Shown here piece by piece: positions 18,145 through 26,383 of a stretch of 37,697 nucleotides of DNA (position 1 is the stretch's first letter; every line of letters starts with the position of its first letter). Both the position numbers and the translations under genes were made by a program. The notes under the pieces are model-generated. The model made no database searches. It worked only from the letters and a program-made list of their open reading frames with translations, and had not been told where the DNA came from. Where the stretch lies: assembly GCA_044221335.1 (NCBI GenBank), contig JBGAPI010000052.1, forward strand, positions 1 through 37,697, read 5' to 3'. The DNA comes from JBGAPI01 sp044221335 (GTDB taxonomy: Bacteria > Pseudomonadota > Gammaproteobacteria > Xanthomonadales > Ahniellaceae).

Positions 18145-18166
18145 GGCGGGCAGTGCCCGCCCTACG
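18145..18166 (-). repeat. REP-like palindrome (GTAGGGCGGGCA type) at a gene end
   Basis: Minus strand: CGTAGGGCGGGCAC followed by TGCCCGCC, a GGCGGGCA/TGCCCGCC hairpin. Its TAG (18162-18164) is the stop codon of the WYL-domain regulator. It sits between convergent genes, so it may also act as a terminator. Confidence 0.85.
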
Positions 18167-19136
18167 CGTAGTTCGCGGCGGCCAGGGCCAGCAGGATCTT
18201 CATCTCCTCGCGCAGCGGCGGCGGGGCGATGACCTCGGCGTCGGGGCCGTAGCGCAGCACGTCCATCAGGAGTTCGCGGGCGTTCGAGTAGGGCAGGCGC
18301 AGTTCGTAGTGGCCGGTCTCGGTGAGCTTGCCTTCCTGGCGCGAATGCCAGTGTTCGTCGGCGACCCAGCGCGCGGCTTTCGGCGAGAAGCGGATCAGCG
18401 CCCAGGCCTTCGGTGCGCCGGAGAAGATCCCGTAGCTGCCGGCCAGATGCGCGTCGAGATCGCCCTCGGCGACGTCGTCGGCCGGCTCCTCCGTCGCACG
18501 CGGATCACCGATGCGGTCGACCGCGAAACTCCGCAGAGCCTTGCGGGCGTGATCGAACGCATCGAGGTACCAGTTCTCGCGGTAGTGGGTGAGCCTCTGC
18601 GGCGAGACCTCGCGCACGCTGTCGCTGCCGGTCGAGCGCGCGCGGTACGCGAAGCGCAGCCGCTTGCGCGCGAGCACCGCCTCGGCGACGCGCCGGAACA
18701 CCGTCTGGTCGAGCCGCCGCACCGCCGCTCCGGTGACGCGGATGCGGTTCAGTTCCTTGAGGCTGCGTTCCGCGCCGTCCTGCTGTGCCAGCAGCTTCTC
18801 GACCCGCGATTTCAGCGGCGCCAGAGCGCCCGACAGCACGCCCTGGCCGGTGCGCGCCATCAGCTGGTGCAGCGCCAGCAGCGCGGCCAGCTCGTCGCTG
18901 GAGAGCCAAAGGCCCGGCAGCTCGAAGCGATCGGCCTCCCCGCGGCTGTAGCCGAAGCGGTGCTGCACCTCGTCGGTCTCGATCGGTGCGCCGAGCGCGT
19001 CGCGCAGGAAGGCGATGTCGCGGTACAGCGTCGCCCGCGAGCAGTCGAGCTCGGTCTTCAGGTGCTCGAAGTCGACCGGATAGCGGGCGGCCTTCAAGAT
19101 GCCGTGGAGCTTGATGATGCGTTCGTAGCGGTCCAT
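18162..19136 (-). CDS. WYL-domain (YafY-like) transcriptional regulator
   Basis: A 324-residue DeoR/HTH_11-WYL regulator. The N-terminal winged helix covers ~1-60 (MDRYERIIKLHGILKAARYP, then LKTELDCSRATLYRDIAFLRD with the recognition helix). The middle WYL domain includes LRFAYRARSTGS, SPQRLTHYRENWYLDAFDH and SFAVDRI. A C-terminal WCX domain follows (IRFSPKAARWVADEHWHSRQ, LPYSNARELLMDVLRYGPDA). WYL domains bind small ligands or nucleic acid fragments, and such proteins often control a neighbouring operon. It diverges from the Soe-like operon (190 nt between starts) and is a candidate regulator of it. The stop codon is supplied by a palindromic repeat. Confidence 0.9.
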   Translation of the reverse strand: MDRYERIIKLHGILKAARYPVDFEHLKTELDCSRATLYRDIAFLRDALGAPIETDEVQHRFGYSRGEADRFELPGLWLSSDELAALLALHQLMARTGQGVLSGALAPLKSRVEKLLAQQDGAERSLKELNRIRVTGAAVRRLDQTVFRRVAEAVLARKRLRFAYRARSTGSDSVREVSPQRLTHYRENWYLDAFDHARKALRSFAVDRIGDPRATEEPADDVAEGDLDAHLAGSYGIFSGAPKAWALIRFSPKAARWVADEHWHSRQEGKLTETGHYELRLPYSNARELLMDVLRYGPDAEVIAPPPLREEMKILLALAAANYA

Positions 19137-19162
19137 CCCCGGATTGTGCCGGAACGCGGGAG

Positions 19163-19275
19163 GTGGGAGCGGCGCCGGCCGCGATGTGCGAGGGGCGCGA
19201 GTCCCGACCGTGGTCGCGAAAGCATCGGGGCTTGCGCCCCTCCCGCAAGGGTGTCGCGGCTTCCGCCGCTCCCAC
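19163..19275. repeat. Nested palindromic repeat, GTGGGAGCGGC / GAGGGGCGCGAG
   Basis: The outer arms are GTGGGAGCGGC (left) and GCCGCTCCCAC (right). Inside is a second pair, GAGGGGCGCGAGTCCC and GGGGCTTGCGCCCCTC, with GCATCGGGGCTTGCG. It shares blocks with the copies at 9417 and 27508. It fills most of the divergent gap between the WYL regulator and the Soe-like operon, leaving ~50 nt before the soeA-like start. Confidence 0.8.
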
Positions 19276-19325
19276 GGCGGTCGCGGCAAGGCACAATGCT
19301 CGTCTCCGAGCCCCGCGGTTTCGCC

Positions 19326-22106
19326 ATGACCGATCCCGACCTCCGCATCAACGAACCGATCGGCGATAGCGTCCAGCCCACCACTTGCTACATGTGTGCC
19401 TGCCGCTGCGGCATCCTCGTGCACCTGAAGAACAATCGGGTGCGCTACATCCAGGGCAATCCCGAGCACCCGGTCAACCGCGGCGTGCTGTGCGCGAAGG
19501 GCTCCGCCGGGATCAAGCAGCACGAGTCGCCGGCGCGGCTGACGACGCCGCTGCTGCGCGTCGGGCCGCGGGGCTCCGGCGAATTCAAGGCGATCTCCTG
19601 GGACGAGGCCCTCAAGCTCGCCACCGACTGGCTGCGTCCGATCCGCCAACGCAATCCCGACGAGCTCGCGTTCTTCACTGGCCGCGACCAGTCGCAGGCG
19701 CTGACCGGCTGGTGGGCGCAGCAGTTCGGCACGGTGAACTACGCGGCGCACGGTGGCTTCTGCTCGGTCAACATGGCCGCGGCCGGCATGTACACGATGG
19801 GTTCGGCGTTCTGGGAGTTCGGCGAGCCGGACTTCGAGCACACCCGCTATCTGATGCTGTGGGGCGTCGCCGAGGACCACGACTCGAACCCGATCAAGCT
19901 CGGACTGGGCAAGCTGAAGAAGCACGGCGCGAAGATCGTCGCGATCAATCCGATCCGTACCGGCTATGCCGCGATCGCGGACGAGTGGGTGCCGATCCGG
20001 CCGGGCAGCGATGGGCTCCTGGCCTTCGCGCTGATCCGCGAGCTGCTCATGGCCGAGCGCATCGACTTCGATTACCTGGTGCGCTACACCAACGCGCATC
20101 ACCTCGTGATCCAGGCGCCCGGCGCGGCCGACGACGGGCTGGTCGCGCGCGGCGCCGACGGCGAGCCGCTCGCGTTCGACAAGAACACCAGTGCGCTGGT
20201 CCGCGCCAACGCGATCGCCATCGCGCCGGCCATCGTCGGCGAGTTCACGCTGGCCGACGGCCGTCGCGCCGTGCCGTCGTTCCAGCTGCTGGCCGAGCGC
20301 TATCTCGATCCGGCCTATGCACCGGAGGCCGTGGCCGAACGCACCGGCGTGCCGGCGGCGACGATCCGCCGGCTCGCCGCCGAGTTGGCGCATGCGGCCT
20401 TCACGGATCCGATCCGCCTTCCGATCGCCTGGACCGACGTGCACGGCCGCAAGCACGACGAGATGCTCGGCCGCCCGGTCGCGATGCACGCGATGCGCGG
20501 CATCTCGGCGCACAGCAACGGCTTCCACACCTGCCGCGCGCTGCACGTGCTGCAGATGCTGCTCGGCGCGATCGAGACGCCGGGCTCGTTCCGCTTCCAG
20601 CCGCCGTATCCGAAGGGCATCCCGCCGGCGAACAAGCCGGGCAAGACCCGCCGCGCCGACGGCAGCCTCGACGGCGCGCCGCTCGGCTTCCCGCGCGGAC
20701 CTGAGGACCTGCTGGTCGACGCCGAGGGCAAGCCGCGCCGGATCGACCACGCGTTCTCCTGGCGCCATCCGCTCGCGGTGCACGGGATGATGCACACGGT
20801 GATCCGCAATGCCTGGGCCGGCGATCCGTACCGCATCGACACGCTGCTGATGTTCATGGCCAACATGAGCTGGAACTCGGCGATGAACGTCGACGAGACC
20901 CGCCGCTGGCTGACCGACAAGGACGACGCCACCGGCGAGTACAAGATTCCCCGGATCATCTATGCCGATGCCTACGCCTCGGAGATGGTCGAGTTCGCCG
21001 ATCTCGTGCTGCCGGACACGACCTACCTCGAACGCCACGACTGCATCTCGGCGCTCGATCGCCCGATCTCGGATGCCGACGGCCTCGCCGACGCGATCCG
21101 CCAGCCGGTCGTCGCGCCCGATCGCGACGTGCGGCCGTTCCAGAGCGTGCTGCTCGATCTCGGCGCGCGCCTCGGCCTGCCCGGCATGGTCGACGCCGAG
21201 GGCAAGCCGCGCTATCCCGGCGGTTTCCCCGACTACATGGTCAACCACGAGCGCGCGCCGGGCATCGGGCTGCTCGCCGGCTTCCGCGGCAAGGACGGCG
21301 GCGCGACCGGCGTCGGCTCGCCGAATCCGGATCAGCTCAGCCGCTACATCGCCAATGGCTGCTTCTTCCGCCACGAGGTGCCGAAGGCCGGGCACTACTT
21401 CAAAATGGCGAACCGCGACTACCTGGACTGGGCCAAGTCCTGCGGTCTGGTCGGTGCCACCGACGGCTACGTGCTGGAGCTGTACGCGGAGGCCCTGGTG
21501 CGCTTCCGCAACGCGGCGCGCGATCCGGCGCGGCCGATGGGCGAGGGTGAACGGGCGCGAGTGATTGCCCACTTCGATCCGCTGCCACAGTGGTACGAGC
21601 CCTTCCACTCGGCGCAGGTCGATCGCGAGCGCTATCCGCTCGCCGCGCTGACCCAGCGGCCGATGTTCATGTACCACTCCTGGGGCTCGCAGAACGACTG
21701 GCTCAGGCAGATCGCAGCGCGCAACGTGCTGTATGTGCATCCGACGACGGCGCGGGACTACGGCATCGCGGCGGGGGAGAAGGTCGCGCTGTCGTCGAAC
21801 TCCGGTCAGGTCGAGGTCGAGGTCGAGCTGCACGACGGCGTCGAGCCGGGCACGGTGTGGACCTGGAACGCGATCGGCAAGCGCAAGGGACGCTGGGCGC
21901 TGTCGCCGGACGCGCCGGAGTCGAAGCGCGGCTTCCTGTTGAACGGCTTGATCGACGACAACCTGCCGGACGGGCGCTTCGCCAATTCCGATCCGGTGAC
22001 CGGGCAGGCGGCGTGGTTCGACCAGAGGGTTCGGATCGATCGGGTCTTCACGTCGACCTCGGAAGCGGCTGCGTCGATTCCGCGCACAAAGATGCAGACC
22101 GCATGA
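19326..22106 (+). CDS. soeA: Molybdopterin oxidoreductase, SoeA-like (sulfite dehydrogenase catalytic subunit)
   Basis: A 926-residue DMSO-reductase-family enzyme. The N-terminal [4Fe-4S] motif is C21-x2-C24-x3-C28 with C56 (CYMCACRCG to GVLCAKGSAG). A probable molybdenum-ligand cysteine is C146 in AHGGFCSVNMAAAG. WEFGEPDF, GVAEDHDSNPIKLGLGK and IRPGSDG follow. The C-terminal dinucleotide-binding barrel begins near RPMFMYHSWGSQNDWLRQI. There is no twin-arginine signal, so it is predicted to be cytoplasmic, as SoeA is. The pattern agrees with SoeA, which oxidises sulfite to sulfate, but other substrates such as formate cannot be excluded. Start ATG 19326 is chosen; the in-frame ATG at 19296 overlaps a CACAAT that looks like a -10 box. 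The stop overlaps the next start (ATGA). Confidence 0.78.
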   Translation: MTDPDLRINEPIGDSVQPTTCYMCACRCGILVHLKNNRVRYIQGNPEHPVNRGVLCAKGSAGIKQHESPARLTTPLLRVGPRGSGEFKAISWDEALKLATDWLRPIRQRNPDELAFFTGRDQSQALTGWWAQQFGTVNYAAHGGFCSVNMAAAGMYTMGSAFWEFGEPDFEHTRYLMLWGVAEDHDSNPIKLGLGKLKKHGAKIVAINPIRTGYAAIADEWVPIRPGSDGLLAFALIRELLMAERIDFDYLVRYTNAHHLVIQAPGAADDGLVARGADGEPLAFDKNTSALVRANAIAIAPAIVGEFTLADGRRAVPSFQLLAERYLDPAYAPEAVAERTGVPAATIRRLAAELAHAAFTDPIRLPIAWTDVHGRKHDEMLGRPVAMHAMRGISAHSNGFHTCRALHVLQMLLGAIETPGSFRFQPPYPKGIPPANKPGKTRRADGSLDGAPLGFPRGPEDLLVDAEGKPRRIDHAFSWRHPLAVHGMMHTVIRNAWAGDPYRIDTLLMFMANMSWNSAMNVDETRRWLTDKDDATGEYKIPRIIYADAYASEMVEFADLVLPDTTYLERHDCISALDRPISDADGLADAIRQPVVAPDRDVRPFQSVLLDLGARLGLPGMVDAEGKPRYPGGFPDYMVNHERAPGIGLLAGFRGKDGGATGVGSPNPDQLSRYIANGCFFRHEVPKAGHYFKMANRDYLDWAKSCGLVGATDGYVLELYAEALVRFRNAARDPARPMGEGERARVIAHFDPLPQWYEPFHSAQVDRERYPLAALTQRPMFMYHSWGSQNDWLRQIAARNVLYVHPTTARDYGIAAGEKVALSSNSGQVEVEVELHDGVEPGTVWTWNAIGKRKGRWALSPDAPESKRGFLLNGLIDDNLPDGRFANSDPVTGQAAWFDQRVRIDRVFTSTSEAAASIPRTKMQTA

Positions 22107-22807
22107 ATTCCCTGGTCGCTGGCCCGGAATCTCGTTCTGGCGCAGTGCGCGCCAGCGCACTGCCCTGGTATTTCGACTTCATCTCGCCATTCGCCTACCT
22201 GCAGTGGCGGCGGCTCCGACGCGATCGCCCTGACCTCGCGCTCGCACCGAAGCCGCTGTTGTTCGCCGGGCTGCTCACGCACTACGGCCAGCTGGGTCCG
22301 GCCGAGATCGCGGAGAAGCGCCGCCACACCTATCGGATCGCGCTGTGGCAGGCGCGCGAACTCGGCATCCCGATGAAGGCGCCGCCGGCGCATCCGTTCA
22401 ATCCGCTACCGGCGTTGCGCCTCGCCATCGCCGCAGGGTCGAGCGCGGCGGCGGTCGATGCGATCTTCGCCCGGGTGTGGGAACGCGGCGAGGCGATCGA
22501 CGGCGCCGATGCACTGCGCGACGTCGCACGCTCGCTCGGCATCGCCGACATCGACGCCGCGATCGGCGCCGACGCGGTGAAGCGCGAGCTCGCCGCCAAC
22601 GGCGCCGAGGCGATCGCGCTCGGCGTGTTCGGCGTCCCGACGCTGGTCATCGGCGAGCGGAAGTTCTGGGGCAACGACGCGACCGCGATGGCCTTGGCCT
22701 ATCTGGAGAATCCGGCCGTGCTCGACGCCGATCCCGAATTCCTGCGCGCCGAGAACCTGCCGGTCGCGCAGCAGCGCAAGCAGGTGAGTGTGGAGACATC
22801 GAAGTGA
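22103..22807 (+). CDS. DsbA-fold / 2-hydroxychromene-2-carboxylate isomerase-like protein
   Basis: A 234-residue thioredoxin-fold protein of the kappa-GST/HCCA-isomerase type: WYFDFISPFAYLQWRRL at the N-terminus (Ser instead of a CxxC), a helical insertion (~60-170), and the cis-Pro region GVFGVPTLVIGERKFWGNDA near the C-terminus. Family members isomerise 2-hydroxychromene-2-carboxylate using glutathione or act as GST kappa enzymes. No aromatic degradation genes are nearby. It overlaps the soeA-like stop by 4 nt and the soeB-like start (GTGA), so it is an integral part of this operon. Its role may be glutathione/persulfide chemistry or enzyme maturation; that is inference. Confidence 0.82.
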   Translation: MNSLVAGPESRSGAVRASALPWYFDFISPFAYLQWRRLRRDRPDLALAPKPLLFAGLLTHYGQLGPAEIAEKRRHTYRIALWQARELGIPMKAPPAHPFNPLPALRLAIAAGSSAAAVDAIFARVWERGEAIDGADALRDVARSLGIADIDAAIGADAVKRELAANGAEAIALGVFGVPTLVIGERKFWGNDATAMALAYLENPAVLDADPEFLRAENLPVAQQRKQVSVETSK

Positions 22808-23553
22808 CCGACCTGCCCGTTGCGACGACGAAGAAGCTCGGCCTCGTCATCGACCTCGACATCTGCGTCGGCTGCCACGCCTGCGCGGTGGCCTGCAAGC
22901 AGTGGAACGACGGCGGCCAGTTCGGGCCACTGCCGGATGCCGACGCGCGCGGTCCCGAGCCGAATGGCGTCTGGTTCAACCGCATCCACAGCTACACGGT
23001 CGAGCGCGAGGACGCGCCGGCGCTCGCGCTGCACTTTCCGCGCTCGTGCCTGCACTGCGAGACGCCGGCCTGCGTCACCGTCTGCCCGACCGGCGCCAGC
23101 TACAAGCGCGCCGAGGACGGCATCGTGCTGGTCGACGCCGACAAGTGCATCGGCTGCAAGCTGTGCTCCTGGGCCTGTCCCTACGGCGCGCGCGAGTACA
23201 GCGAGCAGCGCGGCGTGATGCAGAAGTGCACGCTGTGCGTCGACCGCATCGACAACCAGAGCCTGCCCGAACACGACCGCCAGCCGGCCTGCGTGCAGGC
23301 CTGCCCGACTCGGGCGCGCCACTTCGGCGACCTCGGCGACCCGGACTCCGCGGTGTCGAAGTTGGTCGCCGAGCGCAACGGCGTCGACCTGATGCCGGAG
23401 ATGGGCTACCGGCCCACCAACAAGTACCTGCCGCCCCGACCGCGGCGTGATCACGCCGACGCCGCGTGCGGCGGAGAGAAGCTGGAGCCGGCCTACGATC
23501 CGTCGAAGCTGCCGCCGGTGCTGCGCTGGCTGGACAAGATGCTGACGAGGTAG
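22804..23553 (+). CDS. soeB: Four-[4Fe-4S] electron-transfer subunit, SoeB-like
   Basis: A 249-residue DmsB/SoeB-type ferredoxin subunit. Four cysteine clusters are visible: CVGCHACAVAC (~18-28), CLHCETPACVTVCPTG (~82-97), CIGCKLCSWACPYG (~117-130), and KCTLCVDR with ACVQACPTRA (~142-175). The C-terminal part (DLMPEMGYRPTNKYLPPR) matches the family as I know it. It would carry electrons from the molybdenum subunit to a membrane anchor. Start GTG at 22804 overlaps the previous stop and has GGAG 8 nt upstream; the longer open frame upstream is the shadow of the DsbA-fold gene. No DmsC/SoeC/NrfD-type anchor follows. The stop TAG lies in a palindromic repeat. Confidence 0.87.
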   Translation: MTDLPVATTKKLGLVIDLDICVGCHACAVACKQWNDGGQFGPLPDADARGPEPNGVWFNRIHSYTVEREDAPALALHFPRSCLHCETPACVTVCPTGASYKRAEDGIVLVDADKCIGCKLCSWACPYGAREYSEQRGVMQKCTLCVDRIDNQSLPEHDRQPACVQACPTRARHFGDLGDPDSAVSKLVAERNGVDLMPEMGYRPTNKYLPPRPRRDHADAACGGEKLEPAYDPSKLPPVLRWLDKMLTR

Positions 23554-23570
23554 GGCGGGCACTGCCCGCC
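23550..23570 (+). repeat. REP-like palindrome (GTAGGGCGGGCA type) supplying the soeB-like stop
   Basis: GTAGGGCGGGCAC followed by TGCCCGCC; the TAG at 23551-23553 is the in-frame stop of the SoeB-like gene. It forms a GGCGGGCA/TGCCCGCC hairpin directly after the stop. Confidence 0.85.
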
Positions 23571-23655
23571 GACGCGAGGCGAGTCGACCGATGTACATCC
23601 CCGACCTCACCGGCGTTTCATGCGATCCGTCCCGTCGGATCCTTCTAGAGCGCCG

Positions 23656-23710
23656 GTAGTGCGTCCACGGATCGCCATCGCGAGGCGTCTCGCGTCGTTG
23701 CGCACCCTAC
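23656..23710 (-). repeat. Palindromic repeat (GTAGGGTGCGCA variant) supplying a stop codon
   Basis: Minus strand: GTAGGGTGCGCAACGACG, an inner CGCGAG/CTCGCG hairpin, and a right end GGACGCACTAC. The TAG (23707-23709) is the stop of the 816-residue beta-propeller gene. It forms the other half of the convergent gap 23554-23706, which holds no gene. Confidence 0.7.
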
Positions 23711-26157
23711 TCGAATCCATCCTTGAACAGCAGCCCGGCGTTGACGTAGGGCCCAAGATCCGCCCGCCACGCCCCGCGTCCGTGGGTGAACGCGAACAGC
23801 TTGCGCCCGGAGGCGTTGCCGGTCATCGCCAGCCACTCGGTCGAGACGTTGGGGAAGCCGGTGATCTCGACCGCCCAGGTCGCGCCGCCGTCGCCGCTGG
23901 TGAACACGCCGACGTCGGTGCCGACGAAGAGGCGGGTCGGATCGGCGACGTCGACGATGACCGACAGCGCGGGAACATCGGGCAGGCCGGTGACACCGCT
24001 GCCGGAGATGTTGGCCCAGGTCGCGCCGCCGTCGATCGACTTCAGCACGTGCGGGCGGCCGAAGGTCGCGATCGTCGCGTAGACGGTCAGCGGGTCGTTC
24101 GGGGCGAAGGCCAGCGAGGAGACGTAGCCGCCGGCGTTGATCGTGGCCACCGTCCAGCCGTTTGCCGAGGTGTCGGTCGTAGCGGTGGTGCTGAAGTAGA
24201 CGCGACCCTGGGTGCTGCCCATCAGCACCCGGTCGGCGTTGCCCGGCGCGACCGCGATCGCCGAAACCTGACCGCTGGTGAAGACGCCGGAGGCGGCGGT
24301 CCAATTCGTTCCGGAGTTGTCGCTGCGGTAGGCATGGGTGCCGCCGAACCACAGGCGCTGGTTGTTGTTGGGGTCGAGCGCGAACGCGGGGATGAAGATC
24401 GTCGATTCACCCGAGGGAATGCCGCTGGTCGCCCCGACGAAGCTGGAGCCGCCATTGGTGCTGCGCTGGATCGAGATGCCCTGGCAGCTCGCGTAGACGG
24501 TGCTGGTGTTGGTCGGATCGATCGCGTTGTAGCCGCCGTCGCCGCAGGTCGGCAGCGAACTCCAGGCGTTTGCGCCAGCGGCGTCGGTGCCGCGGCGGGT
24601 ACCGTTGTCCTGGGCGCCGGCGATGTAGCTGGTACCGTCCGGGTAGGGCACGCCCTGGTAGAACTGGGTCGCGGCGAAGCCGTTGTTGAGCGAACTGGCG
24701 CCGACCGAGCCGGCGGTGCAGGAGGAACCCGGGTCGAGCGGCTGCACGCCGGCCGCGCCGCGCGCGCTGGTGCTGCGATAGATGCCGCCGTCCTCGCCGA
24801 TGTAGAGGATCTGGTTGCTCGTGCCGTTGAAATTGGGATCGAACAGCAGAGCGTGGTGGTCGGTGTGGATGTTGGGGCCGCGACCCCAGGTGGTGCCGCC
24901 GTCGTCGGATCGATACAACTGGATGCCGCCGATCCAGACGCTGTTGGCATTGAGCGGATCGATCGCGATGGCGCTGTCGTACCAGGCCTGGCCGTACTGC
25001 CCGAGGAAGTTCGAGCAGCTGTAGTAGCCGGACATGATCAGCGTCGGGCCCCAATGGGTGTCGGTGTTGCGAACCGTGGCGGTCCAGGTGGCGCCGCCGT
25101 CGTCCGAGCGGAAGAACGCGTAAAGCTGGTCGATGTAGTCGCCAATGGCGTCACCGGTGCGGTCGGGCCCGGGGACCGTGCTCGCGGCTGCCGCGTAGGC
25201 GCGGGTGCCCGAGATCGCGATGGCGGTGCGGCCCATGCCGGTCTCGAACAGGGTCTTCGTCCAGGTCGCGCCGTTGTCGGTGCTGCGGTAGACGCCGGGA
25301 GCGCTGCCGCTGCGGCAGGAGGCGAGCCAGGTCTCGACGCCGGTCACCACGGTCGAGACCACGTAGAAGCAGTTGGTCGCCGTGCTCAGGGTCTGCGGGA
25401 AGGTCGCGCCGCCGTCGTTGCTGGTGAACACGCCGGCGCTGGTGGCCGCGATCACGCGGTTGCTCGACAGGCGCGAGATGCGCACGTCGTTGACGTAGTT
25501 GAAGTTGGAGACGGCGGTGCTCGTCAGACGCGTCCAGTTCGCGCCGGCGTCCGTCGACTTGAAGATGCCGGCGCCGCGGATCGAGTCGACCGCGAAGTCG
25601 CCCTCGCCGGTGCCGGCATAGAGCACGTTGGCGTTGACGGGGTCGATCGCCAGCGAGGCGATCGACAGGTTGGCCATGGTGTCGGTGAGCACGGCCCAGC
25701 TGGTCCCGGCGTTGGTCGACTTCCACACGCCGCCGCCGGCAGTGCCGGCATAGATCGTGTTGCTGTCGCCGGTCGGCATCGCCAGCGCCATCACCCGGCC
25801 GCCGACGTTGCCGGGCCCGAGGGCCTGCCAACTCGCGGACAACGCGTCGACCGCCTCGGTGCCGTCGGCGCTGCGGCGCAGCTCGGCAGGGATCGACGAG
25901 ACCTGCCGCATCGAGCGCATCTGCTCGCGGGCGGCGAGCAGGCGTTCGACCGGCAGTTCCTTCATCTCCGGAGCGAGGCGCTTCTGCAGGTAGAAGGCCG
26001 CGGCTTCGCGCGGGCCGTCGGTACGCAGTTCGGCCGCCTCGTTCTCGACCGCATCCCAGTCCCCGTCCGGCGAGGCGTGATGACGGGCGGCGAGGACGGT
26101 GGCCCCCGCGAGGGCGCTGGCGATGAGGCTCAGCGCGACGATGCGACGTGTCGACAT
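23707..26157 (-). CDS. Secreted BNR/Asp-box beta-propeller protein ending in DGFE
   Basis: An 816-residue exported protein. It has a signal peptide (MSTRRIVALSLIASALAGAT, cleavage near VLA-AR), then a charged helical stretch (~30-100). A long series of Asp-box (S-x-D-x-G-x-T-W) repeats follows: KSTNAGTSW, KSTDAGANW, TSNDGGATF, RSTDNGATW, RSDDGGATW, KSIDGGATW and others, typical of sialidase- and sortilin-like propellers. No glycosidase catalytic residues can be assigned, so enzyme names are not supported. The protein ends LLFKDGFE, the same F-x-DGFE ending as the 1781-residue protein at 30507-35852. Its propeller is clearly paralogous to that protein (shared GPGN-GGR, AGTAGGGVWK, GTGEG-F-VD-IRGAGIFKSTD). 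It is convergent with the Soe-like operon and divergent from the VOC gene; the divergent gap 26158-26383 shows nothing clear. Confidence 0.85.
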   Translation of the reverse strand: MSTRRIVALSLIASALAGATVLAARHHASPDGDWDAVENEAAELRTDGPREAAAFYLQKRLAPEMKELPVERLLAAREQMRSMRQVSSIPAELRRSADGTEAVDALSASWQALGPGNVGGRVMALAMPTGDSNTIYAGTAGGGVWKSTNAGTSWAVLTDTMANLSIASLAIDPVNANVLYAGTGEGDFAVDSIRGAGIFKSTDAGANWTRLTSTAVSNFNYVNDVRISRLSSNRVIAATSAGVFTSNDGGATFPQTLSTATNCFYVVSTVVTGVETWLASCRSGSAPGVYRSTDNGATWTKTLFETGMGRTAIAISGTRAYAAAASTVPGPDRTGDAIGDYIDQLYAFFRSDDGGATWTATVRNTDTHWGPTLIMSGYYSCSNFLGQYGQAWYDSAIAIDPLNANSVWIGGIQLYRSDDGGTTWGRGPNIHTDHHALLFDPNFNGTSNQILYIGEDGGIYRSTSARGAAGVQPLDPGSSCTAGSVGASSLNNGFAATQFYQGVPYPDGTSYIAGAQDNGTRRGTDAAGANAWSSLPTCGDGGYNAIDPTNTSTVYASCQGISIQRSTNGGSSFVGATSGIPSGESTIFIPAFALDPNNNQRLWFGGTHAYRSDNSGTNWTAASGVFTSGQVSAIAVAPGNADRVLMGSTQGRVYFSTTATTDTSANGWTVATINAGGYVSSLAFAPNDPLTVYATIATFGRPHVLKSIDGGATWANISGSGVTGLPDVPALSVIVDVADPTRLFVGTDVGVFTSGDGGATWAVEITGFPNVSTEWLAMTGNASGRKLFAFTHGRGAWRADLGPYVNAGLLFKDGFE

Positions 26158-26383
26158 GGCTCAAGGATTCCCGCTGAAATCGGGGCAGTATGGTCTCAGC
26201 GCGGAACCGGGACCGAGAGCTCCGTCACCCTGACCGGCAAAACTTTCCGACCGGCGGCGACGCGTCGGGCCCGGCGCGCGGTGGAGCGGGTCCGCCCCCG
26301 ATGTTGGCGCGAATCGCCTCGCTGCCGGCCACGCCGATGCGGCATCATCCGGAGGATTCCACCCCCGAGACCAGGAGTTGCCG

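Noticed and set aside
18162..22160. A 1332-codon open frame on the minus strand opposite the SoeA-like gene
   Set aside because: Only its C-terminal 324 codons (from 19136) form a recognisable protein, the WYL regulator. The rest is the GC-rich complement of a well-supported enzyme gene, with Arg/Val/Asp-rich nonsense composition.
23707..26157. Sialidase as a function for the propeller proteins
   Set aside because: Asp-boxes alone are structural. The arginine triad and catalytic Tyr/Glu of sialidases cannot be assigned.
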